64,000 nt of DNA. Source: Metallyticus violacea. Its lineage: Eukaryota; Arthropoda; Insecta; Mantodea; Metallyticidae. Below, piece by piece: positions 1 through 12,018 of the stretch. The DNA lies in the NCBI GenBank assembly GCA_030762175.1, contig CM060838.1:21510001-21574000 (forward strand), written 5' to 3'. The notes beneath the pieces were generated by a model. That model saw nothing but the letters and a program-made list of their open reading frames with translations, made no database searches and was not told the origin of the DNA. Numbering within the stretch: the stretch's first letter is position 1; the number at the start of each line of letters is the position of its first letter. The translations under genes were made by a program, and so were the position numbers.

Positions 1-650
1 TCGGATTCAGATTAGTGGCTGCTGGAGGCAGTATAAATGAACGTTGATTTTATTTATTTATTTTTTTTTAATGAATATAGCCTTAGGGAAGCAAGTGCAA
101 TATTTCATGATGTTTTAATCCAATTTATCGATGCATTTCGTGGCATGAATGTTGAGAAACTGTGGTGCAAATCTGCACAAGACGTGGTATAATGGTTTGA
201 GTTATTAATAATCTGCAAGCGATGGTATCTTCACGCTTTCCGCTAGGGAAAGGAAACAGAATTTCCTGCGGGATATTGGCAGTTAGCTGTCTGTGGGTAT
301 TATAACTAGATTACATATGTCTTATAAATGCATATATTAAGAATGGTTTGTCTTGATAAGCTACGATACACTAAAAATATTTAATTGAACAAAGCGTTAT
401 TCTAATTAGTGTTGCAAATGTCAGTTAATATCGGAATATTTTAGTGCCTTCCGTTCCTTTTGTATTACTTGGTGCTAAATGGGGGCTTGAAAAAGCGTGA
501 TCATACATTTATATATTATCAAAATCAATAATAAATGTGCATTTTTGTAGTGTTTAATCCTGCTTTAACTACTGAGGCATAACAGGTAGTGAACACTGAT
601 ATATGAGATGAAATTATTAATTGGGAAAATAATTTTTGGAAAAGAGGCTC
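1..650. other. AT-rich stretch without recognised features
   Basis: I see no coding frame, repeat family or RNA gene here. The sequence is AT-rich with short A and T runs. Confidence 0.5.
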
Positions 651-662
651 TCTTTGTCTTTG

Positions 663-811
663 TTTAGGGCACCTACCAGACATTGGCCATCGGCGAGGAC
701 CCAGGAATACGTGGAAAAAACTCTAAGTCAGGAAGAACGGCTTGGCGGGATTCGAACCACTAACTTAAAGTTTACTAGTTCGTGTCTCAATGACCTCAAC
801 TTGCTGAATAT
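663..811 (-). mobile_element. SINE B fragment, minus strand
   Basis: Read on the minus strand, this gives a tRNA-like head (GAGGTCATTGAGACACGAAC, then a B box GGTTCGAATCC) followed by a body TTCCTGACTTAGAGTTTTTTCC and GGTGCCCTAAAC. The same order occurs in the better copies at 2907-3466 and 18492-18722. The 3' part after the CCCTAAA motif is missing. It is diverged and so old. The tRNA-like head is the promoter type used by RNA polymerase III. Confidence 0.6.
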
Positions 812-1089
812 AAATATAAATAGTACAAGATTATGTTATCAGTAATCCTAGATGTTTGCATTTATCTTAAAGATCGTTTCTACATATGCTAAATAGCTTC
901 TTAAATCAGCTGACTGGAAACAAAGTAGTGGCAATATTGTAGCCACACTGCTGAAGAACATATGACAGTGTGTTGTTCTTGGCACACCTAAATGAGGGGA
1001 TAGATGCTCAACAGATTCAGCGTCAATAATTCATTGTTAGTGATGGACGAACACGAAGCTGTCAAGCACAGATGTAAATTTGAACCTTC

Positions 1090-1390
1090 CTCAGCAGTGC
1101 GTATTGATTAAAATTGAGGTATGGCAGGAATGCAAGGGAATGCCATGCGGGTCTCCAGGAAACCTGTGGCAATGAAATTTTGCCATATCGGACGGTAGTC
1201 CTTTGGGTGTCAGTCTTTCGACAAGTTGATGCGCACGTGCAGTTCGTCCTATCCTCGAGGCGTATCGCATTGATTTGATTTAATAACTGCTGGCGCTGGA
1301 CAGCGAAGGAATTAGTCGCGGAAGTTTAGAACAAGCCGCACTGCAATGTTTCAGTAGATCGCTCCTTCTCAAACATAACTGGCAAAGAAT
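1090..1390 (+). pseudogene. Mariner-like transposase relic, N-terminal region
   Basis: Conceptual reading gives EILPYRTVVLWVSVF (about 1170-1215) and, after stops, NNCWRWTAKELVAEV (about 1280-1325). These fit the DNA-binding half of mariner-like transposases, which has a YRTVARWV-type segment then a D-RWT--EL-EE segment ahead of the second helix-turn-helix. The catalytic half is absent, and stops plus a frame change break the rest. Inferred to be an old 3'-truncated copy. Confidence 0.55.
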
Positions 1391-2906
1391 TACTTTGAAG
1401 GATTGTAAAATTCCCCAGGTTCTAAAATAATTTTTTTCTACATATAAACGCCGTCATTCTTTTCTTTCCAGCCCTCGAGCTATAAGTTCGTGAGAGAAGA
1501 AATTTCTTGTACGTTTGGAACATTTCTGAGACACCGATTTCTCGCATCTTTGTTTTCTTATTTTTTTCTATCACTTTGTTACGCTACATTAATTTATATT
1601 TCGTTTCAAAATAATTTAGTACTTCGTTACTAAATTATTCTCTCAAATCGTCAGTAACAAACTTGCTACTACATTTTCTGAGTGATATTCCTCCAGAAGT
1701 ATTTACATCACGGGTATAGCAAACAATTTCAGACTTGTTTTCATTGTTGAAGTAATGTCTAAAAGAGGTTTTCCTAATGTTCTCGGCACCACATTTTTTG
1801 AAGTGAGTTGCAAATCGTTCTATTCATAAAATTTGTCCATTTCTTCCCGTATTTGAAGAAGAAAACAACATTATCATTCTACGTTGCGATATTTAGAGAG
1901 GATTAAATGACCACATATTTTGTTTGTATAGCTACCTGTCAATTCGAACTAAAACTGTTGTAAGTTAGACCTAATTTCATTGAATCTTTCATTCATAGTT
2001 GTTGATACTTAAAATGATTGGTTATTTTCGTTATTATCTCATTTTCTCTATTAATACAGTTAACCATTTCAAAAAGAATTTGATGATTCTCTAAAATTAC
2101 ATCGTTGTTAATTTAAAAATAAATACTCTTTTGCGACTGAGTACTGGATCATAGCATATCAAAAGGATATTCTAACATCACATTCATAATTTATAAATCA
2201 TTTAGAGAAATATGCTACTAATGCTTTATACTGTAACTAAAGTTAGAGTAAACATGAGAAAATCAATAAACCCCCCAAAAAAAAAAATTGGAGAGAAAAG
2301 TGTATAATTAACGCCATCTTTCTGGTGATAACGTAGCAAACGCGGTGATAAACAGAACTCACAAAGTGCAAAAGGTGAATAAGTGAAGAGAACGGAAATA
2401 CAATTCCTTATTATAATATAAAGAAGAAGCGAAGAAAGAGAACCAAAATGAAATGCAATAAATGTAATACTAATAACATTTTAAAATAAATGTATATTAT
2501 TAGCAGTATTTGATAGTATTGGGTATATAGTTAAATAATTTGTGATTGTAACTTATAAGAGATATATGTATATTAAAGTATATGATTTTTAGAAGCGTTT
2601 TAATAAAACAAATAATTTCAATTTACATGTAGAATAATGTTATCAATGTTCAATGCCTTTGCAAGAACAAACTTTCTCATTTTCTGTCCGCTTCTCTTCG
2701 TTAGTTTTAATTCTATCAAGAAATTTTAATGAGTGCAAGTAGCAATTATTTCCTTTAAAGCGCTGGAAGTACTTTACATGCATTTTTATCCATATATCAA
2801 CATCTATGGCTGGTGTTAAAAACTTTTTGGAAGTTAATTTAAGTGCAAAACGACATTATTTAACATAATTTTTTCGGTGTTCATAGAATGCAAAACGAAA
2901 TTACAG
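1391..2906. other. AT-rich intergenic or intronic DNA
   Basis: There is no coding frame, no tRNA-like head and no array. Short homopolymers occur near 2275-2290 (C run then A run). Confidence 0.5.
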
Positions 2907-3466
2907 AACCGCCTGACCGAGGTCGTTAAGGCGCGAACTCGTGAGCGGGAGGTCTGGGGTTCGAATCCCACCAGGACTGTCCTCTCTGACTGAGGTTCAA
3001 CTTACCTCCTACACCCAAGTTCGCGGGTTCGAACCCAGCCAGGACCAATGGCTTTTTTCGGGCGTAAAAATCCTAAGTATGGCTTCCTTCGGAAAGGAAG
3101 TAAAGCCGTGGGTCCCGTGTCGTACATTTACGGCACGATAAAGAACCTCAAGCCTGAAAGAGAGGCCTCTGAGAAAAATTTGTTGGCCGTATCACGCCCT
3201 GAATTGAATGGGACGCTGATGACCTGAGATGTTAAAGAGCGTCCATAAATAAATTAATAAAAAAAATCAATAATCTGAATGAGGCTTTTTCCCGATTTCC
3301 CTCAGTCCTCATAAATTGCAAATGCCGGGAGGTACCCTAAATTTAGGCCTGGAACGTTTCCTTCCTTAAAAAATTCTTTCTTAATATGTCATTTCGTTTC
3401 ATATATCCCCAGTGTTCACCTTCTGTGGTGCCTCAGTAGTAAAAACGGGCGTTAAACCTATTAATT
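2907..3466 (+). mobile_element. SINE B copy split by a nested SINE A
   Basis: Positions 2907-2995 carry the SINE B tRNA-like head: A box region GAGGTCGTTAAGGCGCGAAC and B box GGTTCGAATCCC. The B body resumes at 3274 with CCGATTTCCCTCAGTCCTCA and GGTACCCTAAATTTAGG, and ends near 3466 at GGGCGTTAAA. Between the halves lies a SINE A. The same B landmarks occur uninterrupted in the 18.5-kb copy, so the split is an insertion. Confidence 0.75.
2996..3273 (+). mobile_element. SINE A, 5'-truncated, inserted in SINE B
   Basis: It contains the SINE A B box (GCGGGTTCGAACCCAGCC), the AAAATCCTAAGTATGG body motif, the ACATTTACGGCACG motif and the 3' end GAGCGTCCATAAATAAA-like tail. The first ~25 bases of the family (GGTCCTGGTGGTGTAGTGGT) are missing. 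An 11-bp repeat flanks it: TCTGACTGAGG at 2985-2995 and TCTGAATGAGG at 3274-3284. It reads as a target-site duplication with one mismatch. Confidence 0.8.
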
Positions 3467-6400
3467 TTTTTTTGAAAAATTATTACATTTAAAACATAAA
3501 CACATTTTAGAGATATAGCTATCTTAATACAGTGTAGAATACACGAAAAGCTCATAAAATAACTTCAACTCATATCTTAAGGTGAGTTTTATCGGCCATA
3601 GAAATGTATAGAAAACCAAAATTCCGATCTCTTCCTGATTGCCTGAATCGAAATCAAGAGTCACTAAACATCACAAAATTTTGGGGGAAAAGAGCACACG
3701 GAGATTAGCCAAACAAAACACGCAGAGACAGGAACAGATATTACATACGTAATACAAGGTAAAAGTTGGTCTTCTTCGGCTTCGATGTGCCACCTCTGTA
3801 GTATTGCCCAGTTACATGTATGCGCATGTCTTACCTGCTTGAATATCGAAAAATGAGATAACCATAACTTTTGCAAGCAGAAGCAACCACTTTTGCTTGT
3901 TGTATTTTTATTTATTTATTATTTTTTATTTAAAAACTTCTTTAAACATTTTAAATCATCTTCGAACTGATCTATAATGAAGAACAAACTCTCCAAAGAC
4001 CTCATGTAACATTGTATAGACTTTAGCGTAAGATTTGTTGAGCAAAATTTCAGAGCATCGCGTGTCAGCTCCATTTTGCTGTGAGTGCAATTGAACACGT
4101 CTTAACTTGCATATCTCTTACAGGCGGGAACCTGAGATGACAATAATAAAACTATACCAGGTGTACATTACATATTAGGTTAACAAAATGTTACAAGGTG
4201 AAATTTTTAACAGCGAAATTATGCCAATAACATTATAATTCTTTATTGGAACAGTTCTCGTATACTATCAGTAATTTCATTAATTTCTGTCCTCTTTAGA
4301 TAGTTTATTGATTTATATAAGGTAGTCTAATTTAAAAAATCCCAACCTAAAGGGCAAATATACGAATTGCAGGATATCTTTTTCAGCAACGTGTGGGTTT
4401 CATATTTTTTTTCATTACACGTTTCATTTCTTTTTTTTTTTTTTACTGAAAAAGTAGTATGCGACCCCCGGGCAATGTACGACCTTGAAGGTTATGACGC
4501 CATAAACTAAATGTTATCACATAGCAATGAACTCGAGTTTATTTACGTCACAATGGCATTAATAACCTCAAGATTAACTCTCGACTTTGTTTTTGCGATT
4601 TCTTTGTTGACGCCAGGGCAGCGAAAGATAATATCGTCCTGTCGACCTAGGGGGCCCTTTTTATATATTGCTCTTGAGCTACAATAAAAGGATACATAAG
4701 CAAATAAATTCCTGTTAAATAACAATAAATATATATAATATTAGAATGTACTGTGTAAGTGTTAAATGACCAAAACCCTAATTGTGGTATTTACCAAGAT
4801 AGGCGTCATATGGAACTGTAGTCCCCTGTAATCCACAAAGTTATGCATAATAAATATAAAATGTGATGTTTAGGCAATGATTGACTAAAATAAAATGGAA
4901 TATAACTTGCTGAATAAAACGTCCTTCTAAACTGTGATTGGTAAAAATAAAGCTCTTTCTGTTTGGTTAAATATTACCTCAAACAAAGCTATAAATTGTA
5001 TGACTCAAAATAAAGTTGTGTCATTAATAAAAATGACACAAGTATTAGTTTCTGACTGTGCGTGTTCTTGCGCAAGCACTTGTAGAATGGAGTTGTGTAA
5101 CTTTTGGAACGTGAGGGTTTATAGAAGATGAGGAAGCAGGTTATATGATAAACGCAACGTTATGCTACAAGAATTATGAGATTTGACCTAATTGTTCTTG
5201 CGTCTTTAAGAAAGGTATATGGTGTTGGTTTAATGTTAGTTTATTAACTGCACAAAACTTAAATAACATATATACATGTTTAAAACCTATAACAAAATGC
5301 AAAGGGGTTGCACTTTGCGGAGATATGTTCTACGGATCTTTACACATGAGTTATGTGCAATGCAAAAATTATATTTAGTGGTTGGTGTAGGCAAATATAT
5401 TAAAAATGCAAAATGAACAACACAGTTTGCATTATTTACCGTACTGCAATAAATATGCTAACAAGGTTAAATCATTCCATAGAGGTAGAAATGATAGATA
5501 GTCAAACACTATTTGATAATTTACCTGCAGGTTTAACTCTTTATTGGAAGCTAACGTCTGAAGAGATTGAGTTTGTTACAATATATATGCAATTAACGAA
5601 AGCATTTATATTTAACAACAAATTTATTTGGGGGGGTACGGATACGGCAATTGTAGGTAGGAACATTTTGGTGAAGGTGTAACGATCCAGCAGGGGATCA
5701 GCGGAAGGAACTTAAAACATTAATTCTGAAAGCAATTCTAATTTTGTGGGACCTAAAAGTAAATTCTCAAATAGTTTGAGGAAACTTGTTATAGAAAAAT
5801 AAAAATCGGCTACAAACAAAATTAAACAAAAGTTTGAAAAGGCAAGACAGTATAGATTTGGATACTGAGATAATGGGAGGTTATAGGACAATTTGGAAAG
5901 GGCAACGAATTTGGCAGAAGCTGTGAAAAAGGCTTTGAAAATAAGAAACCTTACATAACGCGTCATAAAATGCTAGTATATACAACTAAATAAAATATTG
6001 AGAATATTTACGTAGAGTTTTCAGAGCTAAAGGAACTAGTAACTAACTAAACTAAACTAAACTAACAAAAGTTGGTATGCAACAGTGTAGAGAATACTAA
6101 GAGCAGTGAAATCGAAGATTTTTATGTTAATTAGAACGAAGAAAATATGTTAGAGCAAGATGAACAGAAAGAATTGGACTTGGAAGAAGTATCATCGGAT
6201 AAAAATGAAAAATTTGTATATAATGCCAAATGAGGTAAGTATAAATATAATTTAATTTTTTTGTAAAGTGCTTGTACAATAAATACATACTCTCATGTAA
6301 CACACACACATATATCAAACAAATTTTTATTTTGAGGCATTTTTTTTTTCCTTTTCCAAACTATGTTAACTCAACTTAAGAATATGTGCATTAGTTATTA

Positions 6401-6688
6401 AATTTTAATTTCGTAAGAACTTTGCCAAAAATAAACACACATGTTAGACTTGCAATAATTTCCGCAGATTAACTTTGTTACACGAATTTCCTTGAAAATA
6501 TAATCGTAAGGTTTTTGCCCCAAAATGACTAAATTTTCGTTAATGAATATATTTTACTTATAAGGTTTATACATATAATTTTACGTTATTGTTTATATAA
6601 AATATTATTACATTTCATGAATGTTGGCGGGGCAAATGTAAAAAAACTAAACCAACACTCTGCGTTATTTTTTTAATGACTGTAAGGT
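3467..6688. other. AT-rich stretch without recognised genes
   Basis: It contains homopolymer T runs (about 4431-4443), a short AAACT-type tandem run near 6043-6066 and several short chance frames (for example 5413-5682). None shows a domain, signal or family resemblance that I recognise. Confidence 0.45.
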
Positions 6689-7029
6689 ATAGATGTAAAT
6701 GAAATATTGCTTCCGGGCTCTTGTGCCGTGGTCTGCTGGAGATAAGAATTCCAGACGTTTCGTTCGCAACTACGCCGAACATCTTTAGTGACGTGGACAA
6801 AGTCTCCTCGGAGAAGGTATCACTGCGTCTGAAGCGTTGGCTGTCAGAGTCGCTATATTTATAATGTCAGTGCTCTCTGCTGGTTGATCTGGGATGGACA
6901 TACCTTCTCCGAGGAGACTTCGTCCATGCCATTGAAGAGGTCCGCCGTAGTTGCGGACGAACGTCTGGAATTCTCATCTCCAGCACACCAAGGCACAACG
7001 TCCTGGAAGAAAATTGCAGTTACATCTAT
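6689..7029. repeat. Foldback inverted repeat, ~130-bp arms
   Basis: The left arm (6689-6820) and right arm (6900-7029) are imperfect reverse complements around a 79-bp spacer. Landmarks in mirrored order are ATAGATGTAA at the outer ends, GGAGATAAGAATTCCAGACG against CGTCTGGAATTCTCATCTCC, and GTCTCCTCGGAGAAGGTAT against its complement at the inner ends. No transposase frame lies inside. It could be a foldback or MITE-type element, or head-to-head copies of a longer repeat. I found no clear target-site duplication. Confidence 0.75.
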
Positions 7030-7493
7030 GACTCGGCCTTGAAAGCCTGCGTTCTCTCACTATAAGATGTGTTCGAATGGTTTACTTTTTTACATATAGC
7101 ATAAACTATAACAAGTTTAAAAAATTACCTCCGAAACTAAATTACTGCAAGGCATTAACATTGCGTAATAAAATTTGAAAATATTAAATAAAAATATATA
7201 TCTTCGGATAATTTAAAAATAAAACTGAGAAATTTGATTTTTACGACCATATCTCACGAATTTCAGGCTTGGAGCATGTGCCACAGATCAGCTCTATCAC
7301 CTAATACCCCGTGAAAATGTCATAAGGTGCGCCCGAATTGTTAAACATGTATATGCAGATCTCGTGAATATGGATACCAATTATTACAGATGAAGCAACC
7401 AGTTGCGAAAAGTTACAAAAAGTTTTTGTCATCAGTTTCATCATCATTACTAAAAAAATCGTAACTACCGAAGACAACAATATGATCAACTAA

Positions 7494-7540
7494 CAACAAC
7501 AACAACAATAATAATAATAATAATAATAACAACAACAACT
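7494..7540. repeat. (AAC)n/(AAT)n compound microsatellite
   Basis: AAC units, then about eight AAT units, then AAC units, uninterrupted. Confidence 0.9.
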
Positions 7541-7589
7541 TTGCTTTCAATCAATTTATTTTGTCATTTATCTCCTTTATCGGCTTAAG

Positions 7590-8150
7590 GGACTCTCTCT
7601 ATGCAAGGTGACGTCCAGAATCGATTACTGCCGCTATGGTTGGAGATACGTCGATCTCTGCTTGGCCGCTGCCCGAGGCTCGATCCCGTCTGTTGCTGGA
7701 GATGCCCCTGATCGATTGCAGCGAGGAAGGTCTCTCTGCCGCTGTGTGAATTGCTCGGAAGGCTGACTACCCTGCTCGAGCTACGACCGTCTGGATCGGT
7801 CGCACCAGAGACGACGAAAATTCTCCATCAGCGTTCGTCGTAGCTCTGATACCCCCCACCCTTCAACTTTGATGGAACGACTGGCGCTCATTATGGCTTG
7901 GAACGCTTTTGTACCCGTTATCCGGAATCCCCGCTGCTTCAAGACTCGTGGCCGTTGATGGAAGTTGTTACAACAACATGCTTCTCGACTGACAGAACAG
8001 TGACCCTCTTGATTACCGCTGCTGTCGCTTTGGCGGTTATGTTTTTGACTGCTACGGCCTGCATTGCGACAATCGGGAGAAAGAGCAGAGAGGGCAGGGG
8101 GGTGCGCAGAACCCTGGCTAGATTTCTTCTTCGGAGTAAAAATAGAAAGA
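7590..8150. other. GC-richer block, unrecognised; possible exon or old repeat
   Basis: Base composition rises sharply against the AT-rich surroundings and CpGs are frequent. On the plus strand one frame (about 7862-8140) stays open through a hydrophobic run (TLLITAAVALAVMFLTATAC) followed by basic residues, which looks like a membrane segment with a stop-transfer signal. That frame has stops at 7841 and 7847 and no upstream ATG. A minus-strand frame (7781-8338) is also open but runs into the CT microsatellite. I do not recognise either product. Old transposon remains are equally possible. Confidence 0.3.
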
Positions 8151-8257
8151 GAATAATAATCCACTATTTCAGGCGCGAAAATGTTGAAGACATTAGTTGG
8201 AACAGCTCGATGGCGGTCAATGACTTGTATATTTTTATTGTTCTTTGGATGCCTGTA

Positions 8258-8306
8258 TCTCTCTTTCTTTCTCTCTCTCTCTCTCACTCTCTCTCTTTCT
8301 CTCTCA
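8258..8306. repeat. (CT)n microsatellite
   Basis: A CT-rich run with TTTC interruptions directly abuts the 5' end of the SINE A copy at 8312. Confidence 0.85.
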
Positions 8307-8311
8307 TGTGT

Positions 8312-8598
8312 CGGTCCTGGTGGTGTCGTGGTAACCATACTTTCCCCCTATACCCAAGATCGCAGGTTCATCCCGGCCAGGGTTGCTGAATTTTTCCTGG
8401 CGTAAAAACCCTAAGTATGACTTCCATATAAAGGGAACTAAAGCCATGGGTCCCGTTTTATAGATTTACGGGGTGTAAAAGAACCTCAAGTCTGAAAGAA
8501 TAGACCTCTGAGCAAAATTTGTCGCCGTTTCATGCCCTGATTTGAATCGGACGCTGATGATCTGAGGTGTTAAAGAGCGTCTGTAAGTAAACAAAATG
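8312..8598 (+). mobile_element. SINE A, full-length but diverged
   Basis: It starts CGGTCCTGGTGGTGTCGTGG and carries a damaged B box (GCAGGTTCATCCCGGCC), then body motifs (ACCCTAAGTATG, ATAGATTTACGG, AACCTCAAG) and the 3' end GAGCGTCTGTAAGTAAA. Many substitutions against the copies at 31.9 and 63.2 kb indicate an older insertion. Confidence 0.85.
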
Positions 8599-10928
8599 AA
8601 AATCATTAACGCTTAGACATGGAAAAAAAAAACTTTAAAAACTGCCGTTCTTTGTGTCGGTTTTACAATAGCGCTGATGAATCCCGACACAAGGACGATG
8701 TCGGAATTACCACAGCACTGTCGGGTATTACTAGCTCAATTCTCGATCAGCATGTCACCAGACTGACGATGATGCAAATATTATTGTGAGTGCCCTGAAC
8801 TTTCTCAGCGAAGAAGAAGAAAACGAGGCTCGTTTAACATACACGTGTAAGAGCGAGTGATGTTTGTGAACTCCTATGTCAACTATGACGATTTGTAATC
8901 GATGATCGATCACGCCGACGAAGGTGCTCGTGGTATATTCAGCAATGCTGCGCAAAACAACTGTGAATATACCATTTGCATTAAATTGTTTAATGAAACA
9001 ATCACCAGTTAAATTTTTGAAATATTCAAGTAGCTGTTAATGTTCGTGTGTAATCTTTAAAAGCATATTATGCACTCATTAAGTAAAAACACCAATTAAT
9101 ATTTTCATACGTAATCTTTATTTTATTAACAAAGATGTAATTTATTTTTGCTGTGATGCCCAACCTTTGTTTTTATAAATAAACATGCATTTTTAACACT
9201 ACACACTCATGAAGAATAACTACTTAATTTTTCATTATTGTAATCTTTATTAGTAACAGTGTGTATTTATTTTTAATTATGTAATAATGTTAAATTATAT
9301 GTAATAAACTATGATACAAAATAAAATGCCTCTAGAAGTCAGAAGAACGCTTTTACTGTTTTACTGCCCTGGCTCCAGCAAAGAAATCGGAAAAAAAAAA
9401 AGTCCTGCGATAGATAACCTTAAGGCTGTTAACGTAGGAATAGACTTTATGGTAGTTTTCTAAATAATATTTAGGAGCTTGCTGAAGGATGTCTGCAAGA
9501 AAATCCTTTAATCTACTTTCTCTTTTAGGGGCAATTCGGAGAAAAATATAAGATTTATCAAAGTATTATGATATTAAAAATTGGAGTTCACGTAATATTT
9601 AATAACAAATTCTAAAGAGTCTAAATTTCTTATTTTATATTTCTACTGAAATTGTTAACAGAACCAAGAACACTGTACAGTAGGTACAATTTATTTAATA
9701 TTTTATTAATTTCAGACTCGAGTTTAAACTTACACATTCTAGCCGTAACAATATTAATAATTTATAGTTTTTTTTTCTCTATTGAAAGAGTAAAGAGTGA
9801 TGAAAATAGTTGAAAAAAAGAAAAATAATGTAATATCTAAATATTCATCCATATGAATAAGTTACAGCTACCAATAATTTTATAAGCAATTAAGACGAAC
9901 TCTGTAATCTATTTCTTCCATGTTTTTTTCATTCCAATCGTTGAGTAGATATTGTCAACCACCTTTCAGTAAATGAAGAATTAACAACTTTATTTTTTCA
10001 ACGTTTTGTTCCTTTCTACATGCCTTCATATGTTAAATATTTTACTCATGAAACAACTGTGGATGTAAGACAGAAGAAAAAGCTACCATAACATGATTGT
10101 ATTAAATACCAAATTTCTTGAGTGAAGATCATTTCACGTTTCTCTTAAACACCGGAGACGTGTGCGTGTCTAAAGGTCAAAAACGTCGATCCTTAATAAA
10201 CTAGATAATTCGATTAGTCACAAACAGATAACCGCTTACCAGCATGACGCCGCGCACGTATCGAGTTCAAACAACTTTAGAATTAATTATACATGTGTCA
10301 TTTTCTTGAAAGAAGATGAAAAAATGATCATCCCATTATTATCCATATGTTGTTACGGTTTTCATTTCCACTTCCTAGCCACTGTTCTCTAGAACAAGAA
10401 TTGTAATAGCCCACAGATTTAGTAATGGTTCAGACGCAAAGAACAAGGAAACAATTTAAAGAAAGCAAAGACAATTGAAACAAATATTTTTGAGCATGGT
10501 TTACGTTTGGTCATCTGTTTTTGTAACATATTACCTTACACTAAAACTGTTATAAAACGTAAGGCAAGTAAAGCGAAGATTTCTATACGATTAAATACAT
10601 GGAATAGGTTTGATATTTATTACAGTGTTTCCCAAACTGTTGATGCGATCCGTTGGTAGAACAATTGAATGATTTCTGTGCTGAAAAGCGCTTCCAGATA
10701 AATTTTATTTCTTCTAGATAAATCCCAACTAAGAATATTTGGAAAACTCCAGAAATACACGTTATATACCCGAAGGAGACAGAATTCTACAAATAGCGCT
10801 CTATCAGTTGTCATTTTTCCTTTGGTGCGCTAATAAGGCAAGTCTAAGGTGTGGGATGAAAAAAGTATGATATATTTACTTCTTATAATTAGTTACAAGT
10901 ATTGTTTCTTCTGTTTAGACAATTAAAT
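8599..10928. other. AT-rich stretch without recognised features
   Basis: No family resemblance or array is seen. The part at 8640-8960 is somewhat GC-richer but I do not recognise it. Confidence 0.45.
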
Positions 10929-11110
10929 GTTTATGGTGATTTCGCGGTTCTGCAGCCGAGTAATATTTAAGCCGTAGACCAAATTTTCATCCATTCTAAC
11001 GGAGGTTTACTTCTAAAATATCATGAGGAAGGTCACGAGTTAAAATGGCCGAAAGTTTGGTCTGTGACTTAAATATTACTCGACTGCAGACCCGTGAAAT
11101 CATCATAAAC
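10929..11110. repeat. Near-perfect palindrome, 75-bp arms, 32-bp loop
   Basis: The left arm (10929-11003) starts GTTTATGGTGATTTCGCGG. The right arm (11036-11110), read in reverse complement, starts GTTTATGATGATTTCACGG. The arms agree through CTGCAG, GAGTAATATTTAAG, AGACCAAA and CCATTCTAAC with about a dozen mismatches. No coding potential is seen. It could be a short MITE-like element or a hairpin-forming locus. No flanking target-site duplication is evident. Confidence 0.8.
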
Positions 11111-11239
11111 AACCAACACCGAGAAAGTTTTAAATCTTATAATTAAATAATATACTGCTATGACGCAAAGAACTGATTCATAAAGTATGATTTAAATAGG
11201 TCTAACAATTAAGAAACATGAACATTATTTATTTTTTTT

Positions 11240-11660
11240 AACACAATCTACCTTAAAGTCAATACATTTATTTCAGTGCTGGAGTTTTCCGGAAGGTCTG
11301 TAAAATACTCCTTTACAATAATTTCATAGAAACCGCTGACAACGAGAGAACGTTTGAGCTTTGGAAACAGTTGAAAATCGGAGGAAGCCAAATATGGGGA
11401 GTAAGATGGATGCACTTACAATTCACGTTTCATTTATGTGACTTTTCCCATTGCTAAAATATTTTTGTGAACAGGTGCATAACTTGATAAAAATTATTTT
11501 GTTCTTCAAGCTGTGTCTTTTTTAATTGGTTTAAAATATTTTAATACTACTCTCCGCTTTTCGTTTTACCCTTCTGAAGATAACCAATAGGTTTATTTCT
11601 TTAGCATCCCGAAAAATTGATACTATAATCTTTCTTGCAGTTGGAAACGACCATTGTCTT
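11240..11660 (-). pseudogene. Mariner transposase relic, C-terminal half
   Basis: Minus-strand reading gives ARKIIVSIFRDAKEI (about 11598-11640), then in another frame GYLQKGKTKSGE, then HPSYSPYLASSDFQLFPKLK, and a trailing segment to about 11240. This order (VFWDAKG, YLQKGKTI-GEYY, HPPYSPDLAPSD-FLFPKLK) is the catalytic half of mariner transposases of the D,D34D class. The PD before LAPSD has become PY, and several frameshifts and stops break it. It is non-functional. Confidence 0.75.
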
Positions 11661-12018
11661 CTGGTTTAGTCTAGTCTAGTGTTTCTTCAATTTTATTACT
11701 TTCTTTCTATAGAAAATCGTGATTGTTGGCCAGTATTATTATTTTCTATTGTAATTACACTTTTATTCAATATAGAAAAATTCCTTGCACGAATACAAGT
11801 GATGAAAGCAATGAGCCCGGAATAGGGGGAGGGGATTAGTTTACCGACAGAACTGACAATCGTTTGTCTTCTTTTTTTGTGTGGTGATAAATTTTTCAAC
11901 GAAACATTCTCTCCGTTAAGCAAAGATGTCAATTGTTTTCTTCGGTTGTTGGAAGAAAACAAAAGACAAAGAATGTTTATGACTGCAACAGACGTGTTTC
12001 GGAAAAATACAGGACTAT

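Noticed and set aside
5413..5682. 89-codon plus-strand frame
   Set aside because: The sequence has no recognisable motif and lies in uniform AT-rich DNA; length is within chance for this composition.
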